Assembly: GCF_028746185.1 (NCBI RefSeq)
Contig: NZ_JAQIVH010000040.1
Coordinates: 1 to 64,000 of the forward strand
Direction: 5' to 3'
DNA: 64,000 nucleotides
From: Paenibacillus_E qinlingensis
GTDB lineage: Bacteria > Bacillota > Bacilli > Paenibacillales > NBRC-103111
Part shown: piece by piece, positions 1-7,608 of the stretch
Position numbering within the stretch: the stretch's first letter is position 1
How the letters are laid out: every line of letters starts with the position of its first letter
Made by a program: the position numbers and the translations under genes
The notes under the pieces: generated by a model
The model's input: only the letters and a program-made list of their open reading frames with translations
Database searches by the model: none
What the model was told of the DNA's origin: nothing

Positions 1-61
1 TGAAACTAGAATAAAAAGTAGACACCTCGTTAGGAGATGAGGATAATAATCTTATCAGGAG

Positions 62-388
62 GTGTTCATTTTGGGTGAACAGCGGCAAAGGTATAATGAT
101 GAATTTAAACAACAGACGGTGAAATTTATTCAAGAACAAACGAAGTCGGTCACACAGATCGCCGAGGAATTGAACATTCCGGCAGGAACCCTGCACCAAT
201 GGGTAGCGAAATATCGACAGTTTGAAAGTGAATCCATTGCAACACCAGAAAGACTCCGCCAGTTAGAACAGCTTTTGAAAGAGAAAGACCGTCAACTTGC
301 AGATAAAGATCGCCTCATTGCAGATGCTCAAGAAGAACTTGCGATCGTAAAAAAGGCCGTGCACATCTTCAGCAAACCAAAGAACTAA
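62..388 (+). CDS. IS3-family transposase OrfA (HTH domain)
   Basis: This 108-residue protein has an N-terminal helix-turn-helix of the HTH_Tnp_1 type (residues about 8-50, with a run reading IAEELNIPAGTLHQWV) followed by a leucine-zipper-like coiled coil (about 60-100). OrfA proteins bind the inverted repeats and are fused to OrfB by -1 frameshifting to give the active transposase. A classic slippery heptamer A AAA AAG lies at 349-355 in the OrfA frame, and the OrfB frame is open from there through its own start. A GGAGG sits just before the start. Family length is normal. Confidence 0.9.
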   Translation: MFILGEQRQRYNDEFKQQTVKFIQEQTKSVTQIAEELNIPAGTLHQWVAKYRQFESESIATPERLRQLEQLLKEKDRQLADKDRLIADAQEELAIVKKAVHIFSKPKN

Positions 389-426
389 GGTTCCAGTTCA
401 TTGAAAAGCATCGTTCCGAATTTTCA

Positions 427-1263
427 ATGGAGAAGATGTGTCAGACGCTTGAGGTTTCCCGGAGCGGTTACTATAAATGGTTACTTGGAAAAGAGGCAGT
501 GAATAGCTACCAGAAGCGCAGAGCTGCGCTCTTAGCTCGAATCTCGTTCATTTTTCATGACCATTTTGGTAGGTATGGCAGCCCTAAAATCACAGAGACA
601 CTCGTACGTGAAGGCTGGACGGTATCTGAGCGACTAGTTGGTTCACTAATGAAAGCCAATGGGCTTCGTTCCTGCGTTTCCAAGAAGTTTCGAGTGAACA
701 CGACGGATTCAAATCATGATTCACCAATTGCGCCTAACTTGCTAAATCAAAATTTTCAAACAACCGCACCTAACAAAGTCTGGGTCACTGATATTACCTA
801 TATTCCGTGCAATGAAGGCCGGTTGTATTTAGCTAGTGTTTTAGATCTTTACACGCGCAAAATTGTAGGTTGGCAGCTTGGAGACCGCATGACGAAAGAG
901 TTAGTCCTGGCTGCACTAGACCAAGCTTATGTGGCGCAACAACCTCCAGAAGGGCTTGTGCACCACTCAGATCGAGGCTCGCAATATGCCTCGGAAGATT
1001 ACCGCGAAAGACTTGAAACCTACAAAATGAAAGCAAGTATGAGCCGAAAAGGTAACTGCTACGATAATGCCTGCATCGAATCCTTCCACAGTGTATTAAA
1101 GAAGGAGTTTGTTTACTGTACGAAATTTTGGACAAAGGCACAGGCTCAACAGGACATGTTCGAGTACATTGAACTCTTTTACAACCGTAAAAGAATCCAT
1201 GGTTCTTTGGGCTATGTCTCGCCGGATCGATTTGAAGAACTTTACTACAAAAGCGTTAGTTAA
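427..1263 (+). CDS. IS3-family transposase OrfB (DDE integrase core)
   Basis: This 278-residue protein has an N-terminal HTH_21 segment (residues about 40-95) and an rve integrase core. The DDE triad is visible: Asp in WVTDITY, Asp in HHSDRGSQYAS and Glu in NACIESFH, the last two separated by about 35 residues as expected. The C-terminal YNRKRIHGSLGY motif is also typical. The frame is -1 relative to OrfA and open upstream to the A6G slippery site at 349-355, so the natural product is probably an OrfAB fusion. No stops or deletions were seen. Confidence 0.92.
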   Translation: MEKMCQTLEVSRSGYYKWLLGKEAVNSYQKRRAALLARISFIFHDHFGRYGSPKITETLVREGWTVSERLVGSLMKANGLRSCVSKKFRVNTTDSNHDSPIAPNLLNQNFQTTAPNKVWVTDITYIPCNEGRLYLASVLDLYTRKIVGWQLGDRMTKELVLAALDQAYVAQQPPEGLVHHSDRGSQYASEDYRERLETYKMKASMSRKGNCYDNACIESFHSVLKKEFVYCTKFWTKAQAQQDMFEYIELFYNRKRIHGSLGYVSPDRFEELYYKSVS

Positions 1264-1368
1264 CTTCTCTTATTAGGTGTCTACTTTCTTGACAGAGGTC
1301 CAAATGTGCAGCTAATTTAAGAGTTTCTGCTGTTTCTGAGGCAATCGCTTGAAATTAGATGTAGTTTT

Positions 1369-1414
1369 TACAGTTACTTCTATAGAATTGAGAATTCTTA
1401 CCGAATTAGCTGTA
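1369..1414. repeat. 46-bp interspersed repeat, copy 1
   Basis: The unit is bounded by TACAGTTA on the left and TTAGCTGTA on the right, which are imperfect inverse complements. The same 46-bp length and the same bounding motifs recur at 7261-7306. It lies in the intergenic stretch between the IS element and the terminator of the YesN gene. No ORF is supported here. Confidence 0.5.
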
Positions 1415-1458
1415 TGTTTTCCCGATATTTCATATTGCAGCGCATCATCACTCCGACG

Positions 1459-1483
1459 AAAAAAAGCCAATCGTTGGATTGGC
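1459..1483 (-). terminator. Rho-independent terminator after YesN gene
   Basis: Seven-base perfect stem GCCAATC (1466-1472) / GATTGGC (1477-1483) with a GTTG loop, followed on the minus strand by a run of seven T (1459-1465). It ends the AraC-kinase-regulator operon. Confidence 0.85.
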
Positions 1484-1485
1484 CC

Positions 1486-3087
1486 TTATTTGTTAACCTC
1501 GCTCGGTTTAACTCCCCAGAACTTCTGGAAGCTTTTGGAGAAATAGTTCATATGACGGTAACCAACCTGCTCCGAAGCGTCTGATACCTTGACTCCTGTG
1601 CTCAATAACTCCTTGGCCCGCTCCATCCGAAGCCGCAGCACATAACTGGAGAATGATTCCCCAATCGTTTCTTTGAAAATTCGACTTAAGTACGAATAAT
1701 TGATGTACATGCTTTCCGCTGCAACATGCAAACTCAGCTCTTCCTTATGCAAATGCTCTTGAATAAATCGCATGACCTCATGTGCGGTCCGCTGCGAGCT
1801 GGACTGCCTTCGCTGTGCGATGGCTGAACTGATCCGGCCCGCCATCCGATTTAGCCAGCCTTCAATCTGTTCTCGGGTAAGTAAGGACGTGTACGACTCG
1901 AAGTCCTCATACTCGTTCTTCAGCGTACTACGCAGCGTCCAACCTTGCGAGTGCACAATCCGTGCAAGTAAGCAAGCCATCCGAAACAAGACCTCTCGCG
2001 CTTCCACTACGGGTATACCACTGGCGAACCCCGTCTCCATAATACGACGGACGAGTTCCTCTCTTCGCTCCTCCTGGCTGCCCGCCTCAATCACCGCCTC
2101 AAACTCACGTTCGATCTCTTGCAGAGCGTCCCACGAATCCTCTTCAGGCGTGTCATCACGATAGGGAATTGCTACGCCGTTGCCAAGAATTAGTCTCTCC
2201 TGCAGGGCAAGACGGCACATCTTATAAGCACGGGGCAGCGAGGAGCTTTCAGCCACAGGAGTACCTATGCCCGCACTTGCAGTCAGCTTTAAAGTATCTT
2301 TCACTGTCTCCAGAAGCGCAAGAATCTGCCCGTTCGCCAGCCCCTTCATCGCCTCGTCCCCTTCGTCCGTAGAAGCGAAGAAGATAGCTGCAGTCAAGCT
2401 ATCGTCATCCTGTACGACAACACAATTCTCATTCTCCAGCACATCCCGAGCAATCGTAAACAGCGAAAATTGCACCAACTGTCGGTCCTTCACGTCAAAC
2501 CGCTCGTTTCCCTCAGGTATCGGATCCATATCCAGAATAATCGGCAGCGCCTTTCGATTCTCTAGCCGTATGGCTAGATCATGACCCCTGCGATCGATTT
2601 CCCAAGCGGAATACCGGCCGTTCAACCAGTTTTTGTAAAACAACTCTTTCAAGTGAGGGAGATGTTCCTTCCATCTCATTTCCAGCAGCGTGGAATTATG
2701 CTTTTCGTTTAATTCTTTTTCCCGCAGCTGTTTCGCTTCCAGCACAGCCTCTACAATCTGCTCATTCTCTGCCGGCTTGATTAAATATTTGAATACGCCT
2801 TGCTCAATACTTTCCCGAGCGTAGTCAAAATCGTCGTGACCAGTCAGAATCAACAGCTTAATATGCGGGTAGAGCTGTTTGACCATCTTCGCCAGTTCCA
2901 ATCCGTCCATTTCCGGCATCCGAATATCCGTCAGCACGATATCAATATGATCATTCTGAAGCACGGACATCGCTTCCTTACCCGTTGAGACGGCCGCCGC
3001 CAGTTCAATTTGCACCTCGGACCACTCGATCCCCTCCGCCAGTCTCTCTCGGACATACAGTTCATCTTCCACAATTAACAACTTCAT
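1486..3087 (-). CDS. YesN-type response regulator, AraC-family output
   Basis: This 533-residue protein has a receiver domain (1-120; phospho-acceptor Asp54 in VLTDIRMPEMDG, acidic pair near the N-terminus, Lys in the YLIKP motif), a long middle region, and a C-terminal AraC HTH_18 domain (about 430-533, ending GVKPSEVNK). Such proteins are phosphorylated by YesM-type kinases and activate sugar-uptake or polysaccharide-degradation promoters. The start overlaps the stop of the kinase gene by four bases (ATGA at 3084-3087), so the two are translationally coupled and surely cognate. The nearest candidate target is the divergent Rieske/amidohydrolase pair; that assignment is inferred. Confidence 0.9.
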   Translation of the reverse strand: MKLLIVEDELYVRERLAEGIEWSEVQIELAAAVSTGKEAMSVLQNDHIDIVLTDIRMPEMDGLELAKMVKQLYPHIKLLILTGHDDFDYARESIEQGVFKYLIKPAENEQIVEAVLEAKQLREKELNEKHNSTLLEMRWKEHLPHLKELFYKNWLNGRYSAWEIDRRGHDLAIRLENRKALPIILDMDPIPEGNERFDVKDRQLVQFSLFTIARDVLENENCVVVQDDDSLTAAIFFASTDEGDEAMKGLANGQILALLETVKDTLKLTASAGIGTPVAESSSLPRAYKMCRLALQERLILGNGVAIPYRDDTPEEDSWDALQEIEREFEAVIEAGSQEERREELVRRIMETGFASGIPVVEAREVLFRMACLLARIVHSQGWTLRSTLKNEYEDFESYTSLLTREQIEGWLNRMAGRISSAIAQRRQSSSQRTAHEVMRFIQEHLHKEELSLHVAAESMYINYSYLSRIFKETIGESFSSYVLRLRMERAKELLSTGVKVSDASEQVGYRHMNYFSKSFQKFWGVKPSEVNK

Positions 3088-4820
3088 AGCGTTTCGTCCT
3101 TCCCTATTGGAATCGTAATCGTGACCCGAGTACCTTTATTTTCCACACTGTTCACTTGCAGATCTGCCTGTTCTCCGTAGTACAGTTTGAGCCGTGACTT
3201 CACATTCTTCAGTCCAAAATACATATCTGGCGGAGAGCTCTTAGAAATCCGATACGAATGGCTTGTAATCGCGCTTAGCTCACTGCTCAAATGATTCATT
3301 TTCTCGGGCGAAATCCCCATGCCTGTGTCTTCCACCTGTATCAGGAGGGATCCGCCAGCCAGGTTAGAGCTAATCCGCAGCTCGCCACCATTGGAGTTTC
3401 GTTCTAGTCCATGTATGATTGCGTTCTCCACAACAGGCTGCAGGAGCAGCTTTAGGATTTGCATCGACTTGGTTGATTCCTCCAGCATTATCTGAACTGT
3501 AAAATGATCCGTCCGAATCTGCTGTACCCGGATATAGTACATCAGGTGCTGAACCGTCTCTTCCAGTGTAAACGTCTCACGTCCCTTACCGAGACTGACC
3601 CGGAAAAATCGAGCAAGATTGATAACCATTTCGCTAATCTCGTGAATTTTATTTTTAAAGGCAACCGAGTAGATTGAATCTAACGTATTGTATAAAAAAT
3701 GTGGATTGATCTGCGATTGCAGGAGGCTGAACTCCGATTTGGCGAGCCGGAGCTCCTTCTCATAATCCTCTTCGATCAATAACCGCTGGGCCTCTGCCAT
3801 CCGGTTAAAGCCGTTCATGACGGCTCCAAATTTATCCTTGCGGCGATGTACGATTTGTGTGTTCAGGCTGCCGCTGCTGAACTGCTTAAACGCCACCAAC
3901 AGTTTCTGGAGAGGCTTAGAAATTTCCACATAGACGAGCCATGCAATCCATACCGCCATGATGATACTGATAACGATGATCAAATACGTAAACTGTTGCA
4001 GCCTATGCGTCAGCCGGAACAATTCCGAGCGCGGTTGATCCAGCTCGATTGACCAGAAATTGCTCGATTCTTTAATCGACATCACATCGCTTTCATTGCC
4101 ATTCCCGTGTATGGCACCAGGATTTGTCTCCAACACGAAACCGTCATTATAAGACAGCCTGATGTTCATATTATCAGAGGTCTGGAGATGTTGAATGATT
4201 TTGCGAAAGGAAGCCTTGTCCACCGCAAGCACGAGCACGTTCGGCTCCTTGCTATTGCTCTGCACATCGAGAAGCCGAGAATAATAAATCATATCGTTAT
4301 TCAGATAGGCCGACGATCCACCTACTTTAGCCGTAGGTACATGTACCACGAGTCCGCCATTCGAGTTCACCGTTTGCTTAAACCAGAACTCCTGCTTCAC
4401 GTCTGGCCATCTTACGCCTCCGTTCTTCGTAGATACACCATTCCCGCTTTCCCCATGAATGATAAACGCCTCTTTGATCGAGCCATTCACATTTGTAAGT
4501 GCGGACAGCTGTTGCTGAACCGTATGTAGTCCGTACAGATGATCGGGGCTGAGGGGGTTATCAATATTGTTCCAAATATCGACAATGGACGAGTTCAACG
4601 CGATAAGCAATGTTTGTTGATCCATGTTACTAGTCAACTGATCCACGTACTCAAGAGTCGTCAGTAGCGCTCCCCGCGTGCGATCGCCGATCTGATCGTC
4701 CAGAATCGACTGGGAATAGTTATTAGCGAAAACACTGACGCTAACAAGCGGCAGCAATATGAGCAGAAAGGTAAGTGTTAGCTTGAATTGGATCGAATGC
4801 AGCCGATTAAACAGCTTCAT
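3084..4820 (-). CDS. YesM-type sensor histidine kinase
   Basis: A 578-residue membrane kinase with one TM near 12-32, an extracellular sensing domain (about 33-275, dCache-like length), a second TM near 277-298, a HAMP region, and a His_kinase domain with the phospho-acceptor His374 in INPHFLYNTL. An HATPase_c domain follows (N-box VENAIIHG, G-boxes DTGMGIS and FGLKNVKSRL). It autophosphorylates in response to an external ligand, probably a carbohydrate or its binding protein. It overlaps the upstream AraC gene and the downstream YesN gene by four bases each (ATGA), forming a compact three-gene operon. Confidence 0.92.
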   Translation of the reverse strand: MKLFNRLHSIQFKLTLTFLLILLPLVSVSVFANNYSQSILDDQIGDRTRGALLTTLEYVDQLTSNMDQQTLLIALNSSIVDIWNNIDNPLSPDHLYGLHTVQQQLSALTNVNGSIKEAFIIHGESGNGVSTKNGGVRWPDVKQEFWFKQTVNSNGGLVVHVPTAKVGGSSAYLNNDMIYYSRLLDVQSNSKEPNVLVLAVDKASFRKIIQHLQTSDNMNIRLSYNDGFVLETNPGAIHGNGNESDVMSIKESSNFWSIELDQPRSELFRLTHRLQQFTYLIIVISIIMAVWIAWLVYVEISKPLQKLLVAFKQFSSGSLNTQIVHRRKDKFGAVMNGFNRMAEAQRLLIEEDYEKELRLAKSEFSLLQSQINPHFLYNTLDSIYSVAFKNKIHEISEMVINLARFFRVSLGKGRETFTLEETVQHLMYYIRVQQIRTDHFTVQIMLEESTKSMQILKLLLQPVVENAIIHGLERNSNGGELRISSNLAGGSLLIQVEDTGMGISPEKMNHLSSELSAITSHSYRISKSSPPDMYFGLKNVKSRLKLYYGEQADLQVNSVENKGTRVTITIPIGKDETL

Positions 4821-5614
4821 CGTAAGCCACCTCTTTGGACTTTCCGCTGCACCGCTGAAGGCGGGTGGCCCATTATTTTTTTGAACACACGGTTGAAATG
4901 CGCCTGATCGCTGTACCCCAAATACTCCGAAATCTCCCCTATTGTCATTCGAGTGTTAAGGATCAGATCGCGTGCCGAATGCACTCGAATATGATGCAGA
5001 TAAGTGATCGGTGTCATGCCCGTCACTTCCTTGAATGTTTGCGTTACATAGTTGGGAGCCCGGTCCACGAGTTGGGAAAGCTCCTCAATACGGATCCGTT
5101 CACGGTAGTGGGCCGAGATATAGTCCTGCACCTCGCGCATAAGCCTTAGCTTCGCAAAGCCAAAGCGCTCTTCCGATGTTTCCTGCACGAAATAGCCGAA
5201 CAGTTCGATAGCGATTCCAGTACAGATGATGTCAGCATGCTCCCGTTGCCCGAACCAATGCTGCGCAAGCGTACTAAACCGCTGTTTGACGTAGTCAAAC
5301 TGCTGGGCCTTCACCTTTCGGTAGGGTTCAAGATTAGTGAACGCTTTCATTTCTTGTCCAGCCTGCCCAGCGTGCAGATGAAAATGCGACGAATACTTCA
5401 CATGCGGGCCATCTGGCCCATTCGTACCTGAGCGCATCACACCTTGCCGAATGTATAGAAAATCACCTTTTTCCAAATGAACTGGTTCATTCTCCACGAT
5501 ATATGTCACTTTGCCATGAGTCACAAGAATCAACATGTCCGTTAAAGTCGCGGACTCCTCCTTCTGCCACTCCACGTTCATATCATCAATAAACACCGAT
5601 ACAAGCTCCATCAT
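4817..5614 (-). CDS. AraC-family regulator with N-terminal cupin
   Basis: This 265-residue one-component regulator has a cupin-like AraC_binding half (1-130, including LEKGDFLYIRQG) and two HTH motifs at the C-terminus (about 165-262, ending with the FNRVFKKIMGHPPS signature). It is the first gene of the operon with YesM and YesN, and its start is preceded by AAGGGGG. It is divergent, with only 121 bases between, from the Rieske/amidohydrolase genes. Two AraC-type outputs in one operon is notable: this one may sense an intracellular metabolite while the kinase senses the outside. The target is inferred from position only. Confidence 0.88.
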   Translation of the reverse strand: MMELVSVFIDDMNVEWQKEESATLTDMLILVTHGKVTYIVENEPVHLEKGDFLYIRQGVMRSGTNGPDGPHVKYSSHFHLHAGQAGQEMKAFTNLEPYRKVKAQQFDYVKQRFSTLAQHWFGQREHADIICTGIAIELFGYFVQETSEERFGFAKLRLMREVQDYISAHYRERIRIEELSQLVDRAPNYVTQTFKEVTGMTPITYLHHIRVHSARDLILNTRMTIGEISEYLGYSDQAHFNRVFKKIMGHPPSAVQRKVQRGGLR

Positions 5615-5735
5615 CCACAGTTCCCCCTTCCCGTCTATACCTTAGAATTATACAAAAAAGAGTTGTTTCCGCAATAGTTATTTTTCAGCTATTCACTTAA
5701 TATTGAACTAACAAAGCTTAAGGGGGCTGAACATT

Positions 5736-6089
5736 ATGGCCATATATCCGGTCGCTTCCATCGAAGAAATTCCTTCCGGTGCATTCAAAATCGTACAAAT
5801 TGAACAACGCTCCATCGGGGTCTATAACGTGAAAGGTGAGTATTATGCCGTGCATAATTATTGCCCGCATCAAGGGGCGGAGTTATGCAAAGGAGTGGTT
5901 TGTGGAACAACCCTTGAATCTCAAGTCTATGAATTTATCTATGGGCGCGACCAAGAAATATTACGTTGCCCTTGGCATGGCTGGGAGTTCGATCTCAAGA
6001 CGGGTAAATCATTGTTCAGTGAAAAAGTGCGGACACGCACCTACCCCGTTGTCGTTGAAGATGGACAAATTGGTATCGTGATTGGTTAA
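5736..6089 (+). CDS. Rieske [2Fe-2S] protein
   Basis: This 117-residue soluble Rieske ferredoxin-like protein carries the cluster ligands Cys43 and His45 (CPH) and Cys78 and His81 (CPWH). The two ligand pairs are separated by 32 residues rather than the usual 15-17, so an insertion sits between the first and second cluster loops. No signal peptide or membrane segment is seen. It probably passes electrons in an oxygenase-like or reductive reaction, but no catalytic oxygenase or reductase gene is adjacent. The start follows AAGGGGG at good spacing. It precedes an amidohydrolase by 17 bases, and the two probably form one operon. Confidence 0.88.
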   Translation: MAIYPVASIEEIPSGAFKIVQIEQRSIGVYNVKGEYYAVHNYCPHQGAELCKGVVCGTTLESQVYEFIYGRDQEILRCPWHGWEFDLKTGKSLFSEKVRTRTYPVVVEDGQIGIVIG

Positions 6090-6106
6090 TAAGGAGGAGA
6101 TATGAG

Positions 6107-7180
6107 ATGAATCCCAACAAAGAGAAATTGTCTGTCATCGACTGTGATGTGCACAATCAGTTCCGCAGTAGAAACGACTTGATCCCTTATCTTGATGAGC
6201 CTTGGAGAAGCCATGCCGAGAGGTTCGGTTTACCCAATGCTGGACTCCCCTACTCATCACCAATTGGGAGTAAGCGCAAAGATGCGGATCCACCTAGCGG
6301 TCTACCATTGGGATCCGATCCGCATTATATGCTCGAACACCTGGTCGAACCGTTTAACCTTGATTACGCGCTGCTGTGCTCCGATTCAATTATTGGCGTG
6401 TCTGGTTATGCGGACACCGATCACGTGGCAGCTGTATGCCGGGCCTACAACGATTATCTAATCGCCGAATGGCTGCCCGTTAGCCCTAAATTCAAAGGAT
6501 ACCTGTGCGTCGGCACACAAGATCCGGTGGAGGCCGCGCGCGAGATTGACCGGGTCGGTCCACATCCAGACATCGTCGCTGTCAGTGTGATCGGGGGTTC
6601 CCGGATGCCGTACGGTCAGCGTTTCTTCCATCCGATCTACGAAGCATGTGAGCGCAATGGGCTTCCGCTTGTGATCCACCCAGGCGCCGAAGGCGCAGGT
6701 ACCTTTAACCCACCAACTGCAGTCGGCTATGTGTCAAATTATTTGCAGTGGCATACTTGCTTGCCCCAAACCTTTATGGCTCATTTGGTTAGCTTTGTCT
6801 GCGAAGGCGTGTTTGAGAAGTATCCAGGGTTTAAAGTGGTGTTTTGTGAAGGCGGCGTCACCTGGTTACCTCCACTGCTTTGGCGGCTGGACAAGAACTT
6901 CAAAGCCTTACGCTCATCTACACCATGGCTGAAGCGAATGCCGAGCGAGTATGTGCGCGACCACTGCTTCTTGACGACGCAGCCGATCGAGGAACCAGAT
7001 GACTTCAAGCACCTCGAAGCGATGTTCAACATGTTCGATGCAGAGAATATGCTGCTATTCTCCAGCGACTATCCGCATTGGGATTTCGATGATCCCACGA
7101 AGATCCTGCAACGACTCCCGCTTGAGAAGAAAAAGAAAATTTTCAGCGAAAATGCTCGTCAACTGTTCAAGCTGAAGTGA
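6107..7180 (+). CDS. Amidohydrolase-2 family metal-dependent hydrolase or decarboxylase
   Basis: A 357-residue TIM-barrel protein of the Amidohydro_2 family (ACMSD / resorcylate decarboxylase relatives). Visible metal or active-site residues are Asp14-x-His16 on strand 1, His191 in LVIHPGAEG and Asp321 in LFSSDYPH, with His324 beside it. Members hydrolyse or decarboxylate aromatic-type acids; the substrate cannot be told. AAGGAGG precedes the start with nine-base spacing. It is paired with the Rieske gene and followed by a terminator, so the two form a small metabolic operon divergent from the regulator operon. Length is normal. Confidence 0.85.
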   Translation: MNPNKEKLSVIDCDVHNQFRSRNDLIPYLDEPWRSHAERFGLPNAGLPYSSPIGSKRKDADPPSGLPLGSDPHYMLEHLVEPFNLDYALLCSDSIIGVSGYADTDHVAAVCRAYNDYLIAEWLPVSPKFKGYLCVGTQDPVEAAREIDRVGPHPDIVAVSVIGGSRMPYGQRFFHPIYEACERNGLPLVIHPGAEGAGTFNPPTAVGYVSNYLQWHTCLPQTFMAHLVSFVCEGVFEKYPGFKVVFCEGGVTWLPPLLWRLDKNFKALRSSTPWLKRMPSEYVRDHCFLTTQPIEEPDDFKHLEAMFNMFDAENMLLFSSDYPHWDFDDPTKILQRLPLEKKKKIFSENARQLFKLK

Positions 7181-7187
7181 GTGCACG

Positions 7188-7228
7188 AAACTCCCTTCTC
7201 TCTGAAAAGAAGGGGAAAGGGAGTTTTT
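7188..7228 (+). terminator. Terminator after amidohydrolase
   Basis: Stem AACTCCCTT (7189-7197) / AAGGGAGTT (7217-7225), then T run to 7228. Lies eight bases past the stop codon. Confidence 0.8.
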
Positions 7229-7260
7229 AGTTCGCAATATTTGGCTTTAACTGGAAAATA

Positions 7261-7306
7261 TACAGCTATTCATGAGATATTTCCCTGAAAACTCGATTTA
7301 GCTGTA
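7261..7306. repeat. 46-bp interspersed repeat, copy 2
   Basis: Begins TACAGCTATTC and ends TTTAGCTGTA, the same length and boundary motifs as 1369-1414. The interior CCTGAAAA is shared with 7374-7419. Confidence 0.55.
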
Positions 7307-7373
7307 TAACCTGTAGTTAAAATTGCCCCTTTTGCTCAGATTGGGTAGAATGGCTAAAATTAACTGTATCTTC

Positions 7374-7419
7374 TCCATCTATTCTACGTATTACCTGAAA
7401 ATCCATAAATTTAGCTGTA
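7374..7419. repeat. 46-bp interspersed repeat, copy 3 (degenerate left end)
   Basis: Ends AAATTTAGCTGTA and shares CTATTC and CCTGAAAA at corresponding positions with 7261-7306. The left boundary reads TCCATCTATTC instead of TACAGCTATTC. Confidence 0.45.
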
Positions 7420-7560
7420 GATAATCCATCTATTCACCTCTAGCATAGTAAATTCACCATGCTTCAATCCGACTAACTCACTATGTTGACTCAGCATTCT
7501 TGAACCAGCGTTACCAGGCGACTGGCCGCCTAGCGAAGACTTAAGGCCGCACAATATTAA

Positions 7561-7591
7561 AGAGCAGTTCCCCTTTAAGGTGAACTGCTCT
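7561..7591 (-). terminator. Terminator after first importer operon
   Basis: Perfect ten-base stem AGAGCAGTTC (7561-7570) / GAACTGCTCT (7582-7591), 11-base loop, followed on the minus strand by TTAATATTGT. Confidence 0.8.
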
Positions 7592-7608
7592 ACTCTTGTT
7601 TCCCGACA

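Larger units (their letters stand above)
1..1302 (+). mobile_element. IS3-family (IS150-like) insertion sequence
   Basis: The element holds two overlapping-phase ORFs (OrfA and OrfB). Its ends are imperfect inverted repeats: AAAGTAGACACCT at 15-27 matches its reverse complement at 1275-1287, and the right end closes at about 1302 with ...TCCA while the left begins TG at the window edge, giving TG...CA termini. The left repeat reaches the window start, so the exact left boundary and any target-site duplication cannot be read. Both ORFs appear intact, so the copy may be active. Confidence 0.85.
7229..7560. other. Non-coding stretch with repeat units
   Basis: About 330 bases between convergent operons. 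I see no credible gene. The first half holds two copies of a TACAGCTA/TTAGCTGTA repeat and fragments resembling its interior (the run TCCATCTATTC occurs at 7374-7384 and again near 7429); the rest shows nothing recognisable. Confidence 0.5.

Noticed and set aside
1349..1546. A 65-codon plus-strand ORF between the IS element and YesN gene
   Set aside because: It overlaps the repeat unit, the terminator hairpin and the end of the YesN gene, and has no ribosome site or recognisable domain.
6458..7237. Minus-strand ORFs antisense to the amidohydrolase gene
   Set aside because: They are shadows of a well-conserved gene; none has motifs or ribosome sites.
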